NCBI GenBank assembly: GCA_963824195.1
Contig: CAWGOJ010000025.1
Coordinates: 1-64,000 of the forward strand
Length of the DNA stretch: 64,000 bases
Source of the DNA: Bog-473 sp963824195
GTDB taxonomy: Bacteria; Actinomycetota; Acidimicrobiia; Acidimicrobiales; RAAP-2
Reading direction: 5' to 3'
The translations under genes and the position numbers were made by a program. The notes under the pieces are model-generated. The model was not told where the DNA came from. It saw only the letters and a list, made by a program, of their open reading frames with translations, and did not search any database. Below, piece after piece: positions 9,064-21,273 of this stretch. Position 1 is the first letter of the stretch; each line of letters opens with the position of its first letter.

Positions 9064-9852
9064 CTAGGAACGGTAGCAGGCGGCGGCGGCCCGAATGATG
9101 TCAGTGAAGCCCGCCGCCTCCAGGCTTGCCCCCCCGACCAGGAGGCCGTCCACGTCCGGTTCCGCCATGAGGTCGGCCGCATTCTCCCCGTTCACCGACC
9201 CCCCGTACTGAATCCGCACCGCTGCCGCCGCCTCGTCGCCCCCCACTTTGGCCACCAGCGAGCGGATGAAGACGCAGGCGTCCTCGGCGTCGACCGCCGT
9301 CGCGGCCTTCCCGGTGCCGATGGCCCAGATCGGCTCGTAAGCGACCACCAGGCCGCCCACGACCTCGGCGGCCAGGCCCGACAGCGCGGCCAGCACCTGT
9401 TCCTCCAAGACGCTCTCGGTCTGCCCCCGGTCGCGCTGCTCGTCGCTCTCCCCCACGCACACGACCGGCGTCATCCCGTTACGGAGGACCGCCCGGAGGG
9501 TCGCCGCCACCGTGGCGTCGTCCATGCCGAAGAGTGTCCGCCGCTCCGAGTGCCCGACGATCACGTAGGCGGTCCCCAGACGGGCGAGCATGCGTGGGCT
9601 CACCTCACCGGTGCGCGCGCCGGCGTCCTCGTCGGAGCAGTGCTGCGCGCCGAGTGCCACCGGGATGTGCTCCTTCTCGACCAGCGTCTGCACCGTGCGC
9701 AGGTCGGTGAAGGGCGGGTGCACCGACACGTCGACGCCGGCCACGTCCTCAGGCTTCAAGCGCAGGCCGAGGTCGCGCACCGTGTGCAGCGCCTCGATAT
9801 GGTCGTGGTGCATCTTCCAGTTCCCGCTGACCAGCGGGCGGCGGGCCGTCAC
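9064..9852 (-). CDS. tpiA: Triosephosphate isomerase
   Basis: 262 residues, full length. It interconverts dihydroxyacetone phosphate and glyceraldehyde 3-phosphate in the cytoplasm. Catalytic residues are seen: Lys in SGNWKMH (about 13), His in VGHSERR (about 100), Glu in AYEPIWAIGTGK (about 173, with the phosphate-gripping loop 6), and the phosphate-binding YGGSVNGENAADLM. The start overlaps the pgk stop by 4 bases, so translation is coupled. It is the third gene of the gap-pgk-tpiA-secG operon. Confidence 0.97.
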   Translation of the reverse strand: MTARRPLVSGNWKMHHDHIEALHTVRDLGLRLKPEDVAGVDVSVHPPFTDLRTVQTLVEKEHIPVALGAQHCSDEDAGARTGEVSPRMLARLGTAYVIVGHSERRTLFGMDDATVAATLRAVLRNGMTPVVCVGESDEQRDRGQTESVLEEQVLAALSGLAAEVVGGLVVAYEPIWAIGTGKAATAVDAEDACVFIRSLVAKVGGDEAAAAVRIQYGGSVNGENAADLMAEPDVDGLLVGGASLEAAGFTDIIRAAAACYRS

Positions 9853-11024
9853 CCCCGCGGCGCGTTAGGAGCGTTGCGCAGGGCGTCGATCCCCGGGAGA
9901 TGCCCCTCCAGCTCAATGAAGGACAGGGACGCCCCACCCCCCGTCGAGAGGTAGCCGATCTTGTCGGAGAGCCCCAACTCGTCGAGTGCGCTGGCACTGT
10001 CGCCCCCGCCGACCACCGAGAAGCCGGGGCAGTGGGCCACCGCCTCGGCGACGATCCGGGTGCCGGCCGCGAAGCGGTGGTCCTCGAACGCCCCGAGCGG
10101 GCCGTTCCACAGCACCGTCCCGGCCGTCGCGACCTCCTGGGCGAACGCGGCCGCCGTGTCGGGACCGATGTCCAGGCCCGTCCAGCCGTCCGGCAGGTCC
10201 CCCTCAATCACCTTGACGCTCCCCCTCGGCCCGTGACCCTCCGCCGGCGGCCCGAACGTCCCCCCGGGCTCCAGGCCAACGGTGTCGGTCGGGAGGAGGA
10301 TGCGGACCCCCGAGTCCAGCAGGTCCCGGCAGTCCTGAAGGTGGGCCGGGTCGAACAGCGAGTTGCCGACATGCTGCCCCTCGGCGGCCAGGAACGTGAA
10401 CGCCATACCGCCACCGACAACCAGCGTGTCGACCTTGGTGGCCAGCACCTTGAGCACGTCCAACTTGTCGGCCAGCTTGGCGCCTCCCACGATGGCGACG
10501 AAGGGCCGCGCCGGGTGATCCAAGATCCCGCCGAGGACCTCCACCTCCTTGGCGAAGCGCAGCCCCGCCGCGCTCGGCAGGAACTGCGGGGGCCCCACGA
10601 TCGAGGCGTGCGCGCGGTGGGCGGCACCGAAGGCCTCGTCCACGTAGGCGTCGAAGCCCTCAATGAGGCACTGCACGAAAGCAGGGTCGTTCGCCTTCTC
10701 GCCCGGGTCGAAGCGCAGGTTCTCGGTCAGCCCGATCCCCGGGCACAGCACCTCGAGCCGCTGGCGGACCGGGTCCATCTCCCAGCGGGGGTCCGGTGCC
10801 CCGGCCGGACGGCCGAGGTGCGAGGACGCCACCACCTCCGCACCCTCGTCCTGTAGCCGGCGCAGGGTGGGCAGCGCCGCCGTGATCCGGAAGTCGTCGG
10901 CCACCGTGGCCTTGCCACGCACACCGATGTGCAGCGGGACATTGAAGTCGACCCGCACAAGCACGCGCTTCCCATCGAGGTCGGGGAGGTCCTCGAGGAG
11001 CGGGATGCCACGCAGCGGGTCCAT
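9849..11024 (-). CDS. pgk: Phosphoglycerate kinase
   Basis: 391 residues, full length. It transfers the acyl phosphate of 1,3-bisphosphoglycerate to ADP. N-terminal substrate motif VRVDFNVPL and SSHLGRP; hinge and nucleotide part VGGAKLADKLDVLK (about 195); C-terminal GGGDSASAL ATP loop. It starts 7 bases after gap and overlaps tpiA by 4, so the three glycolytic genes are probably one transcript. Confidence 0.97.
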   Translation of the reverse strand: MDPLRGIPLLEDLPDLDGKRVLVRVDFNVPLHIGVRGKATVADDFRITAALPTLRRLQDEGAEVVASSHLGRPAGAPDPRWEMDPVRQRLEVLCPGIGLTENLRFDPGEKANDPAFVQCLIEGFDAYVDEAFGAAHRAHASIVGPPQFLPSAAGLRFAKEVEVLGGILDHPARPFVAIVGGAKLADKLDVLKVLATKVDTLVVGGGMAFTFLAAEGQHVGNSLFDPAHLQDCRDLLDSGVRILLPTDTVGLEPGGTFGPPAEGHGPRGSVKVIEGDLPDGWTGLDIGPDTAAAFAQEVATAGTVLWNGPLGAFEDHRFAAGTRIVAEAVAHCPGFSVVGGGDSASALDELGLSDKIGYLSTGGGASLSFIELEGHLPGIDALRNAPNAPRG

Positions 11025-11031
11025 GCTGCGC

Positions 11032-12048
11032 TCAGCCCCCGACCAGCACGGCGAGGTCGACCAGGCGGTTCGAGTAGCCCCACTCGTTGTCGTACCAGCC
11101 GTTGACCTTCACGAGCGACAGGTCGTCGCTGATCGGCATCACCAAGGTGAGCCCGGCGTCGAAGGTGCACGAGGCGGGCGAGCCCACGATGTCGCTCGAG
11201 ACGATGGGATCCTCCGTGTAGTCCAGCACCCGGTCGAGCGGCGGCTTGGCCGCTGCCTCGGCGAAGGCGGCGTTGACCTCGACGACGGACGGGTTGCCCT
11301 TGACGACCGCGGTGAAGTCGGTGATGGAGCCGACGGGCAGCGGGATCCGCAGCGAGATCCCGTCCAGTCGGCCCTTCATCGACTCCAGCACGAGGCTGGT
11401 CGCCTTGGCCGCTCCTGTCGTAGTCGGCACGATGTTGACGGCCGCCCCCCGGGCGCGGCGCGGGTCCTTGTGCGTCAGGTCGAGCAGGTTCTGGTCGTTG
11501 GTGTAGGCGTGCACTGTCGTCATGAGCCCGCTCACGATGTCGAAGGCGTCGTCGACCACCTTGACCATCGGGACGAAACAGTTCGTCGTGCACGAGGCGT
11601 TCGAGACAACCAGGTGCGTCGCCGGGTCGAACTCGTCATCGTTGACGCCGATAACGAACGTGGCGTCGGCGTCGCCCGACGGTCCCGAGATGATGACCCT
11701 CGTCACCGAGCCGCCGAGGTGCCCTGCCGCGTCGGCTCGGGTGGTGAAGCGCCCGGTGGACTCGATCACGACGTCGGCGCCCAGCTTGTCCCAGGGGAGC
11801 TGCTCGGGCTCGCGCTCCTCGAGCACCCGAATGTGCCGGTCGCCCACCAGCAGGTCGCTGCCCTCGACGTCGACCGGCACGGGCAGGCGTCCCTGCGTCG
11901 AGTCGTAGCGAAGGAGATGGGCCAGGGCCTCGGGGGACGTGAGGTCGTTCACCCCGACCACCTCCACGTCGGCGCCGGTGTCGAGGATCGCCCGCAGGAA
12001 GTTGCGGCCGATGCGACCGAAGCCATTGATACCGACCCGCACCGTCAT
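11032..12048 (-). CDS. gap: Glyceraldehyde-3-phosphate dehydrogenase, type I
   Basis: 338 residues, full length. It oxidises glyceraldehyde 3-phosphate to 1,3-bisphosphoglycerate with NAD. NAD-binding GINGFGRIGRNFLRA at the N-terminus, catalytic Cys in NASCTTNCFVPM (about 155), a His downstream in VHAYTNDQNLLD, and the C-terminal WYDNEWGYSNRLVDL. It is the first glycolytic gene, 29 bases after yvcK. In many actinobacteria whiA lies between yvcK and this operon; it is absent here. Confidence 0.97.
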   Translation of the reverse strand: MTVRVGINGFGRIGRNFLRAILDTGADVEVVGVNDLTSPEALAHLLRYDSTQGRLPVPVDVEGSDLLVGDRHIRVLEEREPEQLPWDKLGADVVIESTGRFTTRADAAGHLGGSVTRVIISGPSGDADATFVIGVNDDEFDPATHLVVSNASCTTNCFVPMVKVVDDAFDIVSGLMTTVHAYTNDQNLLDLTHKDPRRARGAAVNIVPTTTGAAKATSLVLESMKGRLDGISLRIPLPVGSITDFTAVVKGNPSVVEVNAAFAEAAAKPPLDRVLDYTEDPIVSSDIVGSPASCTFDAGLTLVMPISDDLSLVKVNGWYDNEWGYSNRLVDLAVLVGG

Positions 12049-12077
12049 CTCGTCCCTTCCTCTCGGGTTCCGGAGAC

Positions 12078-12950
12078 CTATGCCAGCAGACCTGATAGCG
12101 CCTGCGCCAGTTTGGCCGGGCTGTGCACCAGGGTGTTCTCTCCCGTCAGGGGAACGTCGAGCACCCAGACATCCGTCGCGCCGATGTCCATGCCCTGGAT
12201 GCTGTCACACACCACCACGTCAACCTTGACATCGTGCCTGGCCAGGGCCGTCACGTGGGCCGCCACGTCGTATCCCTCGGTCTCGGGGACCTGCGGACGG
12301 AGGTTGCACACGTAGACGACCTGCGCTTTTGAGGAGGCCACCGCCTCGGCGATGCCTCCCACCGCCACGGCGGCCAGAACGCTGGTGAACAGGGAACCGG
12401 GCCCGATCACGATCTGGTCCGCCTCCGCGATCCGCTCGACCGCCAGCGGGGGCGGCTGGGCGTCGCCGGGCACCAGCGAGACCGTCCGGATGTCACCCGT
12501 GCCCATGACCGCCACCTGGCCGGCCACCGTGCCCTCGGCCGCCTCGGCCTTCAGCACGACCCGCTCCGACGTGGCCGGCAGGACGTCGCCACGCGCGCCG
12601 AGCAGCTGCGCCGCCTCGCGCACCCCCAGGACGAGGTCACCGGTGGCGTCTATCAGGCCGGTCAGGATCAAGTTCCCGAGCGTGTGCCCGGCCAGCTCAC
12701 CCTCGTCGAAACGGCGCTCGAAGGCCACGGCCAGCGCCGAGTCCTCGTCCGCCAGCGCCACCAGGCACTTGCGGATGTCGCCCACGGCGACCATGTTGAG
12801 CAGCTCGCGCAGCCTGCCGCTACTACCGCCGTCGTCGGCCACCGAGACGACGCCCGTGAGGGTGCCGGCGTAGCGCCGAGCCGCCCTCAGCGTCACGGCC
12901 GTGCCGTGCCCCCCGCCGATGGCCACGACCGAGGGTCGGGCGCCGCTCAC
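12078..12950 (-). CDS. yvcK: YvcK/CofD-family gluconeogenesis and cell-shape factor
   Basis: 290 residues. The GTG at 12950 overlaps the rapZ stop (GTGA); a longer upstream frame has no family character. Motifs: AIGGGHGTAVTLRAAR (nucleotide loop), SVADDGGSSGRLR and GDIRKCLVALA, then HTLGNLIL and GPGSLFTSVL. YvcK (MgfK, CuvA in mycobacteria) is a UDP-sugar-binding cytoplasmic protein needed for growth on gluconeogenic carbon and for cell-wall synthesis. It forms the conserved uvrC-rapZ-yvcK run. Confidence 0.92.
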   Translation of the reverse strand: MSGARPSVVAIGGGHGTAVTLRAARRYAGTLTGVVSVADDGGSSGRLRELLNMVAVGDIRKCLVALADEDSALAVAFERRFDEGELAGHTLGNLILTGLIDATGDLVLGVREAAQLLGARGDVLPATSERVVLKAEAAEGTVAGQVAVMGTGDIRTVSLVPGDAQPPPLAVERIAEADQIVIGPGSLFTSVLAAVAVGGIAEAVASSKAQVVYVCNLRPQVPETEGYDVAAHVTALARHDVKVDVVVCDSIQGMDIGATDVWVLDVPLTGENTLVHSPAKLAQALSGLLA

Positions 12951-13810
12951 CGGTCGATGTCCCGGTGGAAGACCGACACCGTCTGGCCGTGCTCGGCGAG
13001 CCGCTCCGCCAGGGCGACGGCCAAGGCCGGCGAGCGGTGCCGCCCCCCCGTGCACCCCATTGCGATCGTGAGATACGACTTCCCCTCCCGCACGAACGCC
13101 GGCAGGATGCTCGTCAGGAGGTCGTCGACCTTCTCGAGGAAGCCGACGGACTCGGGCTGACCGAGCACGTAGTCCCGCACCGGCGCGTCAAGGCCGCTGA
13201 AGGGGCGAAGCTCCTCCACCCAGAACGGGTTGGGCAGGAAACGGCAATCGAACACGAGGTCGACGTCGAGGGGGATGCCGTGCTTGTAGCCGAACGAGAT
13301 CACCGACGTCTGCATGTGCGGCGCCTCGTCGTCGCCGAACGCCTCGAGGATGCGCGCCCGCAGCTGATTGGAATTGAGCTCCCCGGTGTCGACCAGGAGG
13401 TCGGCCCTCTCGCGCACGGGCTCGAGCAGCTTGCGCTCGTCGGCGATGGACTCCTCCACCCCCCGGGCCGCCAAGGGGTGCCGGCGCCGGGTGCCCTCGT
13501 AGCGGCGCACGAGCACGTCGTCGGGCGCATCGAGGAAGACCACGCGCACCCGCTTGCGGGTGGCGCGCAGCTCGTCGAGCACATGGGGGAGGTCGTCGAA
13601 GTACTCCGACCCGGTGTTGCTGCCGCCCCGGCCGATGACCAGCGCCACCCGGTCGATGCCGGACCCGGGACGGTCCACCATCTCGACCATCTTCATGATC
13701 AGCCCCGCCGGCAGGTTGTCGATGACGAACCAGCCGACGTCCTCGAGTGCCGCGGCGGCCGTGGATCGACCGGCCCCGGACATGCCGGTCACCACGACGA
13801 ACTCGCTCAT
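12947..13810 (-). CDS. rapZ: RapZ-family nucleotide-binding protein (YvcJ)
   Basis: 287 residues; the ATG overlaps the uvrC stop (ATGA). Walker A GMSGAGRST near residue 10, then ALEDVGWFVIDNLP. The C-terminal domain carries SFGYKHGIP, the FLPNPFW segment and CTGGRHRS, which bind amino-sugar or RNA ligands in the E. coli homologue. The family hydrolyses GTP/ATP. In actinobacteria there is no GlmZ RNA, so the exact role here is unclear; linkage with yvcK suggests control of central carbon or envelope precursor metabolism. Confidence 0.92.
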   Translation of the reverse strand: MSEFVVVTGMSGAGRSTAAAALEDVGWFVIDNLPAGLIMKMVEMVDRPGSGIDRVALVIGRGGSNTGSEYFDDLPHVLDELRATRKRVRVVFLDAPDDVLVRRYEGTRRRHPLAARGVEESIADERKLLEPVRERADLLVDTGELNSNQLRARILEAFGDDEAPHMQTSVISFGYKHGIPLDVDLVFDCRFLPNPFWVEELRPFSGLDAPVRDYVLGQPESVGFLEKVDDLLTSILPAFVREGKSYLTIAMGCTGGRHRSPALAVALAERLAEHGQTVSVFHRDIDR

Positions 13811-15672
13811 CGCACCCCAGCCTTGCGCACTCCGTCGTGGACGGCGACAGCGACGCTGTCGGGCAGCCACGAGAGGGCCAAGAGTTGTTCGAGCGTTGCG
13901 GCCCGCACCGCGTTCACCCCTCCCAGCTCCCTGACCAGGCGCGCTTTGCGGGCCGGGCCGAGACCCGGGATGTCGTCGAGGATGCTCCGCGTCATTCGTT
14001 TGGCCCGGCGCTCCCGGTGGAAGGTGATGGCGAAGCGGTGCGCCTCGTCACGCACGCGCTGTAGGAGGTAGAGGGCGTCCGAGCCGCGGCGCAGGTGCAC
14101 CGGGTCGGGCGAGCCGGGCCGGTAGACCTCCTCGAACTGCTTGGCCAGCGATGCCAGCTCTATCTCGCTCTCCAGCCCGAGCTCGCGCACCACGCGCTCG
14201 GCCACCCCGAGCTGCCCCTTGCCACCGTCGACCACAATGAGGTTGGGCCGGTAGGCGAAGCGCCGCGGCCGCCCGCCCTCGGGCGCCTCCGGCGCCTCCT
14301 TGAGTGCGGTGAGCCGGCGCGTGAGCACCTCCTCCATGGCGGCGTAGTCGTCGTTGCCAGGGACGGTCTTCACCTTGAAGCGCCGGTAGTCCGACCTCTT
14401 GGCCAACCCGTCCTCGAACACCACCATGGACCCTACGTAGTCGGTCCCCTGCAGGTGGCTCATGTCGTAGCACTCAATCCGCAGGGGTGCCTCGCGCAGC
14501 GACAGCGCGCTCTGCAGCTCGGTGAGCGCCTTGGACCGGGCGTTGTGGTCGGCCGCCCGGCGCAGCCGATGGCGGGCCAGGTCCTCGCCCGCCGACCGCG
14601 TCACGGTGTCCTGCAGCGCGCGCTTGGCGCCACGGAGCGGGACGGCGATGTCCACCGGGCCGCCGCGCACGCCGCGCAGCCAGCTCTGGAGGATCTCACG
14701 GTCGTCGGGCTCCTCGGGGACCAGCACGCGGCGCGGCAGCTCCGCCCCATCGGCTCCGTAGACCTGCGAAATCACCAACGCCATGAACTCGGGTGCGGAA
14801 AGGTCCTCGACCTTCTCGGCCACGAAGCCCCGGTGCCCCACCACGCGACCGCGTCGCACGCGGAAGATCTGCACCGATGCCTCGAGCGGGTCCTCGGCCA
14901 GGCCGACGACGTCGAAGTCCTCCGCCCGGTCCGAGACCATCTGTTGAGTCTCCGCGGCCTTGTGCACGGCGGTGATGCGGTCACGCAGCCGCGCCGCCCG
15001 CTCGAACTGCAGCTCGTCGGACGCGGCCAGCATCTCCGCCTCCAGGCTCGCCAGCACGGGCTCCGTGTCTCCCGAGAGGAAGCGCATGAGGTCGGTCACG
15101 TAGCCGTCGTAGGCCTCGTGGTCGACGGCACCGACGCACGGTCCCGAACAGCGGTCGATGTCGTAGAGGAGGCAGGGCCGCCCGAGCCGCTGGTGGCGCG
15201 TGAACTTGGTGTCCGAGCAGGTCCGTACCGGGAAGCTCCGCACCAGCAGGTCGAGCGTGGACCGGATGGCGCCGGCGTTGCCGTAGGGGCCGAAGTAGCG
15301 AACTCCCTTGCGCTTGCGACCCCGCACCACGGCCGGCCGCGGCCACTCCTCGTTGAGCGTGACAGCCAGCCACGGATAGCTCTTGTCGTCCTTGAGCCGG
15401 ACGTTGTACCGGGGCAGGTGCGCCTGAATCAGGGAATGCTCCAGGATCAGGGCGTCGACCTCGCTGTCGACCACCACCCACTCCACGTGGTCGGCCTGGG
15501 CCACCATCTGAGCCGTGCGGGGCATCAGCTTGGCTGAGTCCTGCCAGTAGTTGGGCAGGCGGTGGCGCAGCGATTTGGCCTTCCCCACGTACAGGACGCG
15601 GCCCTCTGCGTCGTAGAACTGGTAGGACCCCGGTGCGTCCGGGATCGAGCCGGTTGGGGGCCGATACTGCAT
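13807..15672 (-). CDS. uvrC: UvrABC excinuclease subunit C
   Basis: 621 residues, usual length. It makes both incisions around bulky DNA lesions. N-terminal GIY-YIG domain (GSYQFYD...VLYVGKAKSLRHRL, residues 10-45), four Cys near 150-185 (CSDTK...CLLYDIDRCSGPC), UVR motif (LEAEMLAASDELQFERAARLRDR, broken here by position about 205-230), RNase H-like nuclease with ECYDMSHLQG and VVDGGKGQLG, and C-terminal helix-hairpin-helix DDIPGLGPARKARLV. It leads the uvrC-rapZ-yvcK unit and is divergent from nadA. Confidence 0.97.
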   Translation of the reverse strand: MQYRPPTGSIPDAPGSYQFYDAEGRVLYVGKAKSLRHRLPNYWQDSAKLMPRTAQMVAQADHVEWVVVDSEVDALILEHSLIQAHLPRYNVRLKDDKSYPWLAVTLNEEWPRPAVVRGRKRKGVRYFGPYGNAGAIRSTLDLLVRSFPVRTCSDTKFTRHQRLGRPCLLYDIDRCSGPCVGAVDHEAYDGYVTDLMRFLSGDTEPVLASLEAEMLAASDELQFERAARLRDRITAVHKAAETQQMVSDRAEDFDVVGLAEDPLEASVQIFRVRRGRVVGHRGFVAEKVEDLSAPEFMALVISQVYGADGAELPRRVLVPEEPDDREILQSWLRGVRGGPVDIAVPLRGAKRALQDTVTRSAGEDLARHRLRRAADHNARSKALTELQSALSLREAPLRIECYDMSHLQGTDYVGSMVVFEDGLAKRSDYRRFKVKTVPGNDDYAAMEEVLTRRLTALKEAPEAPEGGRPRRFAYRPNLIVVDGGKGQLGVAERVVRELGLESEIELASLAKQFEEVYRPGSPDPVHLRRGSDALYLLQRVRDEAHRFAITFHRERRAKRMTRSILDDIPGLGPARKARLVRELGGVNAVRAATLEQLLALSWLPDSVAVAVHDGVRKAGVR

Positions 15673-15834
15673 CAGTCACACTCTCGCGCAGTCGCTGGTG
15701 GCGGGCGGTACACTGGCGCTGCCGGCCTGGTATCCGGCGTACAACCTCGCATCGAGGCCGACATACCCGCGGATGGGCGACCAGGCTGTCCCCGCCGGCC
15801 AGATCGATGCTCTCCCTCAAAGGGGGCAGACCAG

Positions 15835-16929
15835 ATGCTCAGGCTCCAGGCGCCGCTTCCAGAGCGGTACACGGGCGCGACCGAAGACGAGCTGCACGCC
15901 ATGATCGGCGCCGCCAAGGCTGCCCTCGGCTCCCGCCTCTTCATCCTCGGCCACCACTACCAGCGCGACGAGGTCATGCGCTGGGCCGATGCCCGGGGTG
16001 ACTCGTTCGGGCTGTCCCGGCTGGCGGCGGACCAGGCCGACGCCGAGTTCATCGTCTTTTGTGGCGTCCACTTCATGGCGGAGTCGGCGGACGTCCTGAC
16101 CGGCGACCACCAGCAGGTCGTGCTGCCCGATCTCAATGCCGGTTGCTCCATGGCCGACATGGCGGACATCGACCAGGTCGAGGAGGCCTGGGAGGACCTG
16201 GCACGGGTCATCGACGTCAACCGCCTGATCCCGGTGACCTACATGAACTCCGCCGCCTCCTTGAAGGCGTTCGTGGGCCGCCACGGCGGGGCCGTCTGCA
16301 CGTCGTCCAACGCCCGGGCCGTCCTCTCCTGGGCCCTCGAGCGGGGCGAGCGCGTTCTCTTCTTCCCGGACCAGCACCTCGGCCGCAACACCGGCTTCCA
16401 ACTCGGCTACGGGGCCGGCGACATGCGGGTCTGGAACCCGCGGCAGGGCCTCGGCGGGCTGACCGATCGCGAGGTGAAGGAGGCCACGCTCCTGCTGTGG
16501 AAGGGACACTGCTCGGTCCACCAGCGCTTCCGGCCCGAGCACGTCGACGCCTTCCGCGCCGAGCACCCCGGGGGGATCGTGATGGTCCACCCCGAGTGCG
16601 CGCACGAGGTCGTCGAGCTCGGCGACGTCACGGGCTCGACGGACGCCATCATCCGCGCCGTCGCCTCGGCCCCCGCGGGCTCGGTCATCGGCGTGGCCAC
16701 GGAGATCCACCTCGTGAAGCGGCTCGACGACGAGTCGCCCGACAAGACGGTGGTGTGCCTCGATCCCCTCGTCTGCCCGTGTTCGACGATGTCGCGCATC
16801 GACCCGGAGCACCTGGCCTGGGTCCTCGAGGGCCTCGTCGAGGGCGAGGTCCGGAATCAGATCGTCGTCGACGCGGAGGTGGCCGAGTGGGCCCGGGTCG
16901 CACTCGAGCGCATGCTCGCCATCACCTGA
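15835..16929 (+). CDS. nadA: Quinolinate synthase NadA
   Basis: 364 residues. The ATG at 15835 has GGGGG eight bases upstream; the longer frame to 15562 is not NadA-like. The enzyme condenses iminoaspartate with dihydroxyacetone phosphate to quinolinate, the first precursor of NAD, using a 4Fe-4S cluster. Cys ligands are visible in FCGVHFMAES, in MVHPECAHEV and in LVCPCSTMSRI; substrate residues in GHHYQRDEV, NAGCSMADMAD and YMNSAASLKA. nadB and nadC are not nearby. It is divergent from uvrC and followed by the DUF427 gene. Confidence 0.95.
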   Translation: MLRLQAPLPERYTGATEDELHAMIGAAKAALGSRLFILGHHYQRDEVMRWADARGDSFGLSRLAADQADAEFIVFCGVHFMAESADVLTGDHQQVVLPDLNAGCSMADMADIDQVEEAWEDLARVIDVNRLIPVTYMNSAASLKAFVGRHGGAVCTSSNARAVLSWALERGERVLFFPDQHLGRNTGFQLGYGAGDMRVWNPRQGLGGLTDREVKEATLLLWKGHCSVHQRFRPEHVDAFRAEHPGGIVMVHPECAHEVVELGDVTGSTDAIIRAVASAPAGSVIGVATEIHLVKRLDDESPDKTVVCLDPLVCPCSTMSRIDPEHLAWVLEGLVEGEVRNQIVVDAEVAEWARVALERMLAIT

Positions 16930-17019
16930 CGTCGTCCGCGCCCCCTTCGGCGCGCCGGTTGCGCCGACGACGCCGTTAGGGTCAGGTCGAGTGCTGCGAT
17001 GCCCGAGGAGGACACGCTG

Positions 17020-17790
17020 GTGAGCGACTACCCCGCCCCGCCCGTTCCGGTCAACCACACCGAACCCGTCCCGCGGCGGGTCCGGGCCTTCCTTGCCGGC
17101 CGGACGATCGTCGACACGACGGGCGCCCGCTACGTGTGGGAATGGCCCGGCTTCCCGCAGTTCTACATCCCGCTGGCCGACGTGCAGCCGGACGCGCTCG
17201 TCGACGAGAGGGCCACCGAGGAGACCCCGCGTGGCGACGTGAAGCACTTCGGCCTGCAGGTGGGTGATGTCCACCGCCCGGGAGCGGCCAAGGTCCTCTC
17301 CGCCGCGAAGGTCGACGGCCTGGACGACACGGTTCGCTTCGAATGGTCCGCATTCGATGCCTGGTTCGAGGAGGACGAGCAGGTCTTCGTCCACCCGCGC
17401 AACCCCTACACGCGGGTGGATGCACTGCGGTCGACCCGGACGGTGCGCGTCGAGTCCAAGGGCGCCGTGTTCGCCGAGTCCTCCTCGCCGGTGCTGGTCT
17501 TCGAGACCGGACTCCCCACGCGGTACTACGTGAATCGGACCGACGTCGACTTCACACACCTGGTCCCCTCGGACACGGTGACCGCGTGCCCCTACAAGGG
17601 AACGACGACCGGCTACTGGTCGGCCCGGATCGGCGACAGGGTCCACCCCGACATCGCCTGGAGCTACGGCTTCCCCACGCGTGAGCTGCTCCCGATCGCC
17701 GGCCTGATCGGCTTCTACAACGAGAAGCTGGACATCTTCCTGGACGGCACCCAGCTCGAGCGGCCGCGCACGCACTTCTCCGACCACTGA
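17020..17790 (+). CDS. Tandem DUF427 protein
   Basis: 256 residues from GTG 17020, which has GAGGAGG eight bases upstream; an in-frame ATG at 16999 would place that site inside the gene. Two DUF427 beta-rich domains follow each other: the first (about 20-105) with RTIVDTTGARYVWE and FYIPLADV, the second (about 140-225) with GAVFAESSSPVLVFETG, LPTRYYVNRTDV and CPYKGTTTGYWS. The fold is common in actinobacteria, but its biochemical function is not established. It is 90 bases after nadA; no functional link is known. Confidence 0.85.
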   Translation: MSDYPAPPVPVNHTEPVPRRVRAFLAGRTIVDTTGARYVWEWPGFPQFYIPLADVQPDALVDERATEETPRGDVKHFGLQVGDVHRPGAAKVLSAAKVDGLDDTVRFEWSAFDAWFEEDEQVFVHPRNPYTRVDALRSTRTVRVESKGAVFAESSSPVLVFETGLPTRYYVNRTDVDFTHLVPSDTVTACPYKGTTTGYWSARIGDRVHPDIAWSYGFPTRELLPIAGLIGFYNEKLDIFLDGTQLERPRTHFSDH

Positions 17791-17868
17791 GGCGGACGGG
17801 CGGCCTACGCCGCGGTCGTCCGGTGGGCCGTCCGAGACCCGGGTGATCGACGGGCTGGCAACGAGCGA

Positions 17869-20730
<2,862 letters not shown>

Positions 20731-20825
20731 CCGGTGAGGATACCGGCGCGCTGTATCACACCCGGCCGGCCGCTCCGTGGGTCCTGGTCCGGGTGGTGTG
20801 CGCCGGGCCGACCGGGGGTCCGGCA

Positions 20826-21206
20826 CTATTCGAAGATCACGTCCTCGTCGCCCCAGTAGGCCTCCACCGCGGAGATCAGGCCGTCGTCGGTCACGGTGAA
20901 GATCTCGACGCCACGGATGTGCATGGTCGAGTCCCCCGCCAGGGTCAGCGTGATGTGGAACGTGATGGCCGCCTTGTCCGCCACCGGATGGACCTCGGTG
21001 ACCTCGAACTTCATCGCCTCGCAGCCGTCGAAGGACCTCTGGATGAAGGCGCGGATGGCGTCCCGCCCGACATTGGGCGGCGTCGGGTAGGGGTCCAGCT
21101 GTACTGCGTCGGCGGTGAAAAGGGCGACGTAGGCGTCGGCGTCCATGGAGCTGACGGTGGCGGCGTAACGCTCCATGGCCTCCCGGAGCAGCGTGGTGGT
21201 GGGCAT
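20826..21206 (-). CDS. SnoaL/NTF2-like protein
   Basis: 126 residues from the ATG at 21206. A cone-shaped NTF2-like fold is suggested by the helix REAMERYAATVSSMDADAYVALFTADA-type start (first 40 residues), then DPYPTPPNVGRDAIRAFI and a C-terminal set of strands (FHITLTLAG, HIRGVEIFTVTDDG). The family includes steroid isomerases, polyketide cyclases and many proteins of unknown ligand. It is divergent from the mannosidase gene by 67 bases; no substrate can be inferred. Confidence 0.8.
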   Translation of the reverse strand: MPTTTLLREAMERYAATVSSMDADAYVALFTADAVQLDPYPTPPNVGRDAIRAFIQRSFDGCEAMKFEVTEVHPVADKAAITFHITLTLAGDSTMHIRGVEIFTVTDDGLISAVEAYWGDEDVIFE

Positions 21207-21273
21207 GGCCGGCACGCTAGCCCGGCGACGGCCGGCGACCCCCGTACGGGGTCCATCCCTACACTGCAGTGTC

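Noticed and set aside
15817..17787. 656-codon open frame opposite nadA and the DUF427 gene
   Set aside because: Typical high-GC shadow of two well-supported genes; Gly/Arg/Val-rich and without domains. The same applies to long antisense frames such as 1499-2575, 10663-12315, 40702-42939 and 54013-55605.
20731..20826. LexA-type SOS box upstream of uvrA
   Set aside because: No convincing GAAC-N4-GTTC-like palindrome was found; only a possible leaderless -10.
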